Shown here: piece after piece, positions 57,661-64,000 of the stretch
Numbering within the stretch: the stretch's first letter is position 1
Layout of the letters: each line of letters opens with the position of its first letter
Source of the DNA: JAGVPT01 sp963772165
Lineage (GTDB): Bacteria > Bacteroidota > Ignavibacteria > UBA10030 > UBA8401
Direction: 5' to 3'
Length of the DNA stretch: 64,000 nt
NCBI GenBank assembly: GCA_963772165.1
Contig: CAVYWA010000012.1
Coordinates: 310,001-374,000 of the forward strand
Translations under genes and position numbers: made by a program
The notes under the pieces: generated by a model
Told to the model about the DNA's origin: nothing
Database searches by the model: none
Seen by the model: the letters and a program-made list of their open reading frames with translations, nothing else

Positions 57661-58311
57661 ATGAATAAACTCTCGACAGACCTCTTCTATAAAGCTCTCG
57701 AGCCGAGGCGCATCGTGGCGGAAAATCGCCCGCCATCATTCTTCTGCACGGACGCGGAGCCGATGAGAATGATTTGCTCGGACTTGCGCAGTATTTCGAT
57801 GAGCGGCTGGCGGTATTCAGCGTGCGCGCGCCGTATCCGTTTGAGTTCGGCGGGTATACGTACTTTCAATTGAGCGACGACGGCACTGCCGAGCCCGTTA
57901 TGTTCATGGAGAGCTACAAACGGCATGATACGCTTTGTGGACAGCGTTGCATCGCTTCCCGAAATTGACGCAGGCAGGATTTTTTTATTAGGGTTCAGCA
58001 TGGGGACAATCATGTCGTACGCGTTGTCGCTGACACATCCGGAAAAATTTGCCGGCGTTATCGCGCAGAGCGGTTTTGTCCGCGACCATCCGGAACTGAA
58101 TTTTCAATGGAGGGCGTTGCATAATTGCGCTTTCATCATCACACACGGTGTGAACGATCCTATTATCCCAATCAGCGCTGCCCGGGAAACAAAGGCCATG
58201 TTCGCAAAGTCAAACGCGCAGTTTGTGTACAAAGAATATCCGATGGGGCACGAAATTAGCGGAGAGAGTTTGGCGGATGTGTGCGATTGGCTGCAGAAAA
58301 AACTTGGTTAA
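57661..58311 (+). pseudogene. alpha/beta hydrolase (phospholipase/carboxylesterase family), two frameshifts
   Basis: Three frames join to one protein: MNKLSTDLFYKALEPRR, then AIILLHGRGADENDLLGLAQ with YPFEFGGYTYFQLSDDG, then IRFVDSVASLPEIDAGRIFL with GFSMG (Ser nucleophile), GVNDPIIP (Asp) and MGHEISGE (His). The frame changes near 57712 and near 57926. All catalytic residues are present, so a single-base error in the sequence, or recent decay, is likely. Confidence 0.85.
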
Positions 58312-58315
58312 CTTC

Positions 58316-59434
58316 TTATTGTCGCCGATGTTCAAATCGAACGCGGTCGATCACTCCCATCGTTTGCTCCGCTGCAACATTCCAGTCGAATTGCATTGAA
58401 CGCCGCAACGCATTCTCGCCGAGGCGTTGACGCAGATGGCCGTCGCGAAGCATCAGCAAAATTTTTTCGGCAAGTTGTTCACGATTTCCGTACTCGTAGA
58501 GAAGGCCCGTTTCTCCTTCTACAACCGCATCGCGCAACCCCTGCACATTGCTCGACACCGTCGGCGTTCCACAGGCGTTTGCTTCGATCGCTGTCAATCC
58601 CCAGCCTTCTTTCGCGGATGTGTTGACGGCAACATGCATCTCATTGAGATATTTGACCTTCTCTTCTTCGCTCACAAATCCCGTAAACGTTACGGCCCCC
58701 GATATTCCGAGCTTTTGCGCAATTGATTCCAACCGCGGTTTGTCATCGCCGTCGCCGACGATGAGTAATTTCGCCGCCGGCATTTCCTGACGCACGGCTA
58801 CGAATGCCTCCAACAGGTGGTCCACGCTTTTATATTTTTTTAACCGTCCGACTAATCCTACAAGCGGTGATGGGCTTTTCGGAATTCCAAGGAGTCTGAA
58901 CGAGTCGTGATCGACACCATAGTGGATGAGATGCGTTCGCTCTTCCGGGAAGCCCGCGTGCAGCATTTCCTTATGTGTGCTCGGCGAGCCGACAATGAAC
59001 CGCAACCGTTTGTAAATGGGGAGTGCCGCACACTCCGTCAGGTACACATACGATGCCGCGGGGAAGGACGCTTCGAGGAAAATGCTCGTACCGAAAAGAT
59101 GATGCGTTACGCCGAGCAGCGGTTCTTTTACAAAAAGTGGGGTGTAAAAGGGAATCTTGTTCATGTCGTCGACCACGAGGTCGAACTTCTGTTCTTTAAA
59201 CGTTGAGAAATATTTTTTCGGAACGCGATAATTGAAAAATGAGCGCCCCCCTTCGCGAATGACATGAATCCCGTTTATCTCTTCCTCGGCCGGTGCGCCG
59301 GAAAAACGGGAGCAGAAAAGCGTTACATCGTGCCCCGTTGCTGCGATACGCTCGAAGACTTCGTGGAGATGGACTTCCGCTCCCCCTGCAAGGGGGTTCT
59401 TGATGTCCTGCCAGTTGAAAATAAGGATGCGCAT
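58316..59434 (-). CDS. GT4-type glycosyltransferase
   Basis: 372 aa. An N-terminal Rossmann fold (MRILIFNWQDIKNPLAGGAE) and a C-terminal donor-binding domain with GRLKKYKSVDHLLEAF and the EKEGWGLTAIEANACGTP motif (here KEGWGLTAIEA) fit family GT4. It probably adds a sugar to a cell-surface glycan; substrate unknown. It follows the methyltransferase. Confidence 0.92.
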   Translation of the reverse strand: MRILIFNWQDIKNPLAGGAEVHLHEVFERIAATGHDVTLFCSRFSGAPAEEEINGIHVIREGGRSFFNYRVPKKYFSTFKEQKFDLVVDDMNKIPFYTPLFVKEPLLGVTHHLFGTSIFLEASFPAASYVYLTECAALPIYKRLRFIVGSPSTHKEMLHAGFPEERTHLIHYGVDHDSFRLLGIPKSPSPLVGLVGRLKKYKSVDHLLEAFVAVRQEMPAAKLLIVGDGDDKPRLESIAQKLGISGAVTFTGFVSEEEKVKYLNEMHVAVNTSAKEGWGLTAIEANACGTPTVSSNVQGLRDAVVEGETGLLYEYGNREQLAEKILLMLRDGHLRQRLGENALRRSMQFDWNVAAEQTMGVIDRVRFEHRRQ

Positions 59435-59443
59435 GAGAGTAAT

Positions 59444-59498
59444 TAAGAATTATGAATTATGAATTTGGAATAATTTTAAATTTTCATAATTCATAATT
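59444..59498. repeat. inverted pair of ATTATGAATTATGAA-type arms
   Basis: AATTATGAATTATGAATTT (59448-59466) and AAATTTTCATAATTCATAAT (59478-59497) are inverted copies. The stop codon of the methyltransferase (59497-59499) lies in the right arm and the glycosyltransferase start follows ten nt past the left arm. Confidence 0.6.
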
Positions 59499-60270
59499 AT
59501 CTTTTCTTCCCCACCAGCCCGAACGATAACGAGGTGTTGACCGCAATTGGCGTATCACGGAGTGCTTCCCGCACCGACCGCCTCACGGCCGTCAACGGGC
59601 GAAAGAGCGTCGGATACAGCGGCAATTTTATTCCGGTTTTCAAAAGCACTTCGCGCGTTGCACGGTAGAACAAACTGGGATACATCCACTCGCCATAGCT
59701 ATGGACGATCTGCAGGCCAAGTCGTTCCATCTCCCTGCGGAGCTCTCCGACGGAAAATTCCCGTTCCCAGCCGGCAAACCATTTGTTTACGGCGATGAGG
59801 AAATGCTTGATGATGGTGTATACGTGGTAGCGCTGAGGTACATCGACAAGCAGCAAGCCGCCTTTCTTAAGAATACGGATGTTTTCTCGAAGTAAAGCTT
59901 CGGCTTGCTGCGGCCTGAAATGTTCAAGGAGCCCTTGATGGAAGACAATGTCGAACGTTTCGTCGTGGAACGGGAGACAAAACGTATCCCCGCCGACAAT
60001 TGATACGGAAATTTTCTCCTCCTCGGCCAGGCGTTTCATGATCATGAGCGAGTTGATAGAGTAGTCGAGCTGAAAGACCTCCGCGCCGCGCTCGACCAGC
60101 GGAAAGCTGTCGCGTCCCGTTCCCGCACCGACCTCCAGAATTTTTTTCCCTTTCAGGTCGATGATTTTAGACAAATTCCTGACGACACGGTCCGAATTCG
60201 AATAAACTTCGTGGACCGCTTTTTTTTCGTCCCAAAAGTTTTCCCAGTTTGAACGGCGTGATTCTTTCAT
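59497..60270 (-). CDS. class I SAM-dependent methyltransferase
   Basis: 257 aa. KKILEVGAGTGRDSFPLVER is SAM motif I, with LDYS as the motif II acidic residue and FDIVFHQGLLEHF as the motif IV region. Substrate unknown. Its neighbours (GT4 and DUF2723) suggest a role in making a surface glycan. Confidence 0.92.
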   Translation of the reverse strand: MKESRRSNWENFWDEKKAVHEVYSNSDRVVRNLSKIIDLKGKKILEVGAGTGRDSFPLVERGAEVFQLDYSINSLMIMKRLAEEEKISVSIVGGDTFCLPFHDETFDIVFHQGLLEHFRPQQAEALLRENIRILKKGGLLLVDVPQRYHVYTIIKHFLIAVNKWFAGWEREFSVGELRREMERLGLQIVHSYGEWMYPSLFYRATREVLLKTGIKLPLYPTLFRPLTAVRRSVREALRDTPIAVNTSLSFGLVGKKR

Positions 60271-60367
60271 AACCTCTCAATGATTGAAAAATGGTAAGAA
60301 GTCAATCGGCCTTCCTATAATACCTCTATGATGCAATAATCGAACCTGGAACACTATTTTCAGTAGC

Positions 60368-60474
60368 GTCTCAGTTTGTCATTCCCGCGAAAACGGGAAT
60401 CCAAATATGTCCTTTTGACCTCAAAATGGATGCCCACTTTCGTGGGCATGACATTCTTCGAGCCAAACTGAGAC
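60368..60474. repeat. 107-bp nested palindrome with 11-bp terminal inverted repeats
   Basis: GTCTCAGTTTG (60368-60378) and CAAACTGAGAC (60464-60474) are perfect inverted ends. Inside, TCATTCCCGCGAAAACGGGA and TGCCCACTTTCGTGGGCA are separate hairpins that are inverted copies of one another. There is no reading frame. It lies downstream of the DUF2723 gene. Confidence 0.75.
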
Positions 60475-60480
60475 ACCACC

Positions 60481-63244
60481 CTATTTCCTTTGTTGGGGTT
60501 GGAGTGCAACGGTGTCCTTTGCCGCTGCTCTCATAGCCATTTCAGCCCGTAATTTCTCCATTTTTTCCTTCACCTGCTCTCCGAGCTGCGGAGAAATTCC
60601 TGCGTAATTGGCATTTATCGTATTTAAAATATCGATCGCTTTGGGATATTCTCCTTGCGATTCATAAATAGAAAGAAGTAGCACGTATGGGTTGTGTTCA
60701 CTCAGCGGATCGTCGGGATTCTTTTTGATGATGTCGAGCAGCTTAACAGTCGCCTCGTTTATATATTTATCGTATTTATCCTGAACTCCCGCATACTTAT
60801 AAAAAGTTGCTACATCGAACAGCAGGCGATAATCCAACGGAATAATGCTGTGGGGAATCTTTGCTTCCATCGAATCGAGAGCCTCGCGCGCCTTTACGCT
60901 GTCATGCGTAATATTAAGATGGTACATCGCAAGCCGGAGAAATGCATTGCGATAATTGGACAATAACCGCATGACGTTTTCGTCATAATAGACCGTGCTG
61001 TCGTTCAAACCCCGGTATTTATATCCGCGCTGAAATGTTTTGAAAAACCCCGGGGGGGAGTTGTAGAGGTTTGCCGCAAGAATTGTGTCGACAATAATCG
61101 CTTCGTTCCTCGCTGCATGAATCGGCACGAGCCTCGACGCCAGCCCGTCAATGCGGAAGTAGCGGTCCAGGCCGATCTTGCTGTCGGGTGTGCATGTCAC
61201 CGCAAAATAAATTGGACGCTGCCATTTGTTCGTCGAAATAATATTCCACGTTACAATATCCTGAGCGCGAATTGCTTTAATGGAACCCACCGTTTCCGTG
61301 TTTGGAAAGATAAAGCGAATGACCCCGGATTGAGTAACGGAAGTATCGACAAGAAACGATTGTTTTGAGGCGTCTTCCAGGTTTATAGATTCGTTGACGG
61401 CGTTTTGCGGAACAGGGAGGATCATCTGCCGGGGATCCCACCGGACGACTTCGAGGCGTTCAATATTCTCGTCGGAAATGCTGATCGGCACTTTTTTTGC
61501 GCCGAACGGGGTTTCGTTTTTCAATTGTTCAACATACCACGGCGTGTTTGCCAGGCTAAGACAGACGATACGAATGTCGCGGCGTACGCCTTCAACATCC
61601 TGTAAATACCAGAGAGGAAAAGTGTCGTTATCCCCGTTCGTGAAGAGGATTGCGTCCGGTTCGCACGATTGGAGAAGGTTGTATGAGTAATCCCACGCAA
61701 CATAGTCTCCGGTGCGGTCCGCGTCTTTATAATTTGTCCGCAGCATGTTGCCCGGGATGAAAACTGCACTCAAGAGAAGCACTCCTCCCGCCGCGTACGT
61801 CTGGGCTCGCTGGCTTTTCAGCACACGGCGCAAAAACTCGACCGTCCCCAGCACGCCCATCCCGATCCATACGGAAAAAACAAAGAACGAGCCGACATAA
61901 AAATAATCGCGTTCCCGCGGCTGCGGCTCTTGCATGTTGAAATAGATGTCGAGAACAATTCCCATGATCGCGAAGAACGCCAAAAAGACAAACCACATCT
62001 TTCTGTCCTTCTTGCAATGGTAGAAACATCCGATAACGCCGAAGAGGAGGGGAATACCGTACAACTGTTTCCAGTTCACCCCGGCATCCTGCCAGTCACC
62101 CTCAATACCCGCATACTGCCAGAGAAAGTAGCGGAGAAACATATGGTCGACCTGGTACCTCCAGAAAAAATCGCCGTCGCTCGAATATTTTGCGTAGATC
62201 TCCCGATACTGCGGTTCGGGTACTGTACCGGCGTTTCAATAATGGAGCATCTCCGTATTGTTCGCGGTTCACGTATGATTCAAGGCGGGTGAACGTATTC
62301 GGGTTGTTCTCGTTCATCGGCAGATGCTCATTAGCTCGAATCATCACGAGTGCGTACGTGGAATATCCCATCACGATGAACAGTCCGGTCAGCAACGCGA
62401 CGTTCATCACTCTTTTCTGGTGAAGATAAGAATAGTACACCCCAAAGAGTGCGGCACCGACGATGATGTACGGCATCAAGCCGATGATGAAGCTTTTGTA
62501 TTCCTCCCCAGCGATCGTGACTGAGCCATCAAACAATCCGGGGAACCATTTGACGATGCCCGGGTACACGATGCCGAAGATGACGACAGCCGCGAGGCTA
62601 AATTTCAAGAAAGATATAAGCGTAAATTTGTACCGGCGAAAATAGAAAATCATCATGAACGGAAAAATTGCGAGGAGGGAGAGCAAATGGACGCCGATCG
62701 ACAAGCCGATGAGATACGCAATAAGCAAAATATACTTTTCGTTTCCCGGGTCGTCCGCCCGCTCGTTCCACAGCAGCGAAAGGTATGTAATCATGCCGAC
62801 AAAGAGCATGCTCATTCCGTACACTTCCGCTTCCTCCGCGTTGAACCAAAATGTCGGGCTGAAGGTAAGCGAGAGTGCGCCGATGGCAGCCGACCCGTAC
62901 ACGGCCAGCATGTCGAGTAGTGTCGCCGGTTTTTCCCTCCACAAAAGTACAAGCTTGACGATGGAGAGATATAAAAACGCGGCGGTAAACGCACTGGCGA
63001 ACGGTGAAACGAGATGAACTCGAACCGCAGCATCATGAGCGGTCGGAAACATCGCGAAAACTTTTGCAATAATCAGGAACAGCGGCGAGCCTGGAGGATG
63101 CGGTATCTGCAGCAGGTATGTTGCAGCGATGAATTCACCGACATCCCAAAAAACAACGGTGTCGGAGAGTGTTTTGATGTACACCACTAACGATACGAGA
63201 AAAACAAACCCTGCGACAAGCCGGTTAAGTTTTTTGTGTTCCAT
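60481..63244 (-). pseudogene. DUF2723 membrane protein, one frameshift
   Basis: The first frame (63244 down) reads MEHKKLNRLVAGFVFLVSLV with about eight membrane segments; near 62224-62227 it leaves its frame, and the next frame continues VPEPQYREIYAKYSSDGDFF into MFLRYFLWQYAG and more membrane segments, then a soluble C-terminus with TPR-like repeats (ITHDSVKAREALDSMEAKIP). Joined, it is about 920 aa. DUF2723 proteins are predicted membrane glycosyltransferases. One extra or missing base near 62225 explains the break. Confidence 0.85.
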
Positions 63245-63417
63245 GACTTCCTTGTGAAACTGGGCCGGACGGCGGAGAAAACAGGCTCAATATAGTTTGA
63301 AAGTGTTCTAATTGCAATTGAAAGTTGGGCAGTGGGTCATTTTAGATGAATGTCATTGCAATGCCTTTCATTTTCAATAGACCCCACTACCGAAAATTGG
63401 GGATCGGGGCAAAGTGC

Positions 63418-64000
63418 TTAGAGAAGCGACTCAGCGATCGCATCGCAGATCATAAATCCTTTGCGGGTGAGCGTGATACGGCGCTCTTTGATATGCAGCA
63501 AATCTTCGTCGGAAAAAAATTTTAATTTCTCCCCACGCGTGGAAAGCATGTCGACGCCGTATAGCTGTTGCAAGGTTGTCACACTCAATTCGCCCGTGCG
63601 CAGCCCGAGAAAGACAGCTTCACTGAACATTTTTTCCTTGTCTACGGTTTCGGCACCTGCAACGGGAAACGTATCTTTCTGAATTGCATCGCAGTAGTGT
63701 GCGATGCTCCTGGAATTCCACCAGCGGCGTCCGCCCGTAGAATTCTCTTTCCAGAACGAATGGGCGGACGGACCGAAACTGAGATAGTTAGAATGATTCC
63801 AATAGTTCTTATTATGGCGGCACTCAAACCCGGGTTTGGCAAAGTTGGAAACTTCGTACTGGGCGAACCCGTTTTCCGCCATGGCCGCAAGTGTTGTCTC
63901 GTACATCGCGGTATCTTTGTCCTCCGGCAATGGCTTCACCGCCCCGTCCTGCACCATCGCGAAGAGCGGCGTATGCTCTTCAACGATCAGGCTGTAGGCG
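63418..64000 (-). CDS. hemW: HemW-type radical SAM protein, C-terminal part
   Basis: Truncated by the right edge. Visible residues AYSLIVEEHTPLFAMV, YEVSNFAKPGFECRHNKNYW and LSFGPSAHSFW match HemW (formerly called oxygen-independent coproporphyrinogen oxidase-like), and the C-terminal HemN domain ends DAIAESLL. HemW is a heme chaperone that also binds an Fe-S cluster. The radical SAM Cys motif would lie off the window. Confidence 0.9.
   Translation of the reverse strand, partial: AYSLIVEEHTPLFAMVQDGAVKPLPEDKDTAMYETTLAAMAENGFAQYEVSNFAKPGFECRHNKNYWNHSNYLSFGPSAHSFWKENSTGGRRWWNSRSIAHYCDAIQKDTFPVAGAETVDKEKMFSEAVFLGLRTGELSVTTLQQLYGVDMLSTRGEKLKFFSDEDLLHIKERRITLTRKGFMICDAIAESLL

Overview
The window looks like chromosomal DNA from the FCB group of bacteria, probably a Bacteroidota/Ignavibacteria-type lineage. 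Reasons: a protein with a carboxypeptidase-like regulatory domain plus an outer-membrane barrel (DUF5686 type), TonB-dependent receptors, a secreted metalloprotease with a Por/FlgD-like C-terminal domain, a 7TM-HD phosphohydrolase, and at least one Bacteroidota-type promoter (TTG, 20 nt, TATTTTTG at 34211-34241). Strong Shine-Dalgarno sites precede most ribosomal genes, and several of these genes start with GTG or TTG. No database search was possible, so taxonomy is inference.

Positions 1-25185 (all minus strand) hold one translation/transcription supercluster. Read in the direction of transcription it is tRNA-Thr(TGT)-Tyr-Gly-Thr(GGT)-rpmG-tRNA-Trp-secE-nusG-rplK-rplA-rplJ-rplL-rpoB-rpoC, then a strong promoter, then rpsL-rpsG-fusA-tuf-rpsJ and the S10/spc genes down to the start of rplR, which runs off the left edge. 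GC-rich palindromes lie in several intercistronic gaps and also replace arms of partly duplicated tRNA genes.

Positions 25186-34484 (plus strand) hold a possible structured RNA and a cold-shock gene, an adenosine-specific kinase family gene, and a histidine-degradation cluster: hutU, a small Cys protein, hutI, a DUF429 gene, glutamate formimidoyltransferase, a frameshifted GxxExxY gene inside 21-bp inverted repeats, formiminotetrahydrofolate cyclodeaminase and hutG. HutH is not in the window. Both known routes for formiminoglutamate appear to be encoded.

Positions 34485-43700 form an accessory region: a papain-like protease, a truncated TonB-receptor copy, an IS3 orfA remnant, a secreted metalloprotease, a P1B-type metal ATPase, a second, multiply frameshifted TonB receptor and a small CxxC membrane protein.

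Positions 43886-51321 (minus strand) carry a 7TM-HD phosphohydrolase, xerD/xerC-type recombinase, lysC, asd and lysA. Positions 51637-58311 (plus) carry the DUF5686-like protein, a small membrane protein, uppP, dedA, a hypothetical gene, marC and a broken alpha/beta hydrolase. Positions 58316-64000 (minus) carry a GT4 glycosyltransferase, a methyltransferase, a frameshifted DUF2723 membrane protein and the 3' part of hemW.

The most unusual material is non-coding: families of intergenic inverted repeats that often touch stop codons, one of which encloses the GxxExxY gene, and tRNA remnants in which a complete arm has been replaced by a GC palindrome. No defence system, CRISPR array or clear new multi-gene system was found.
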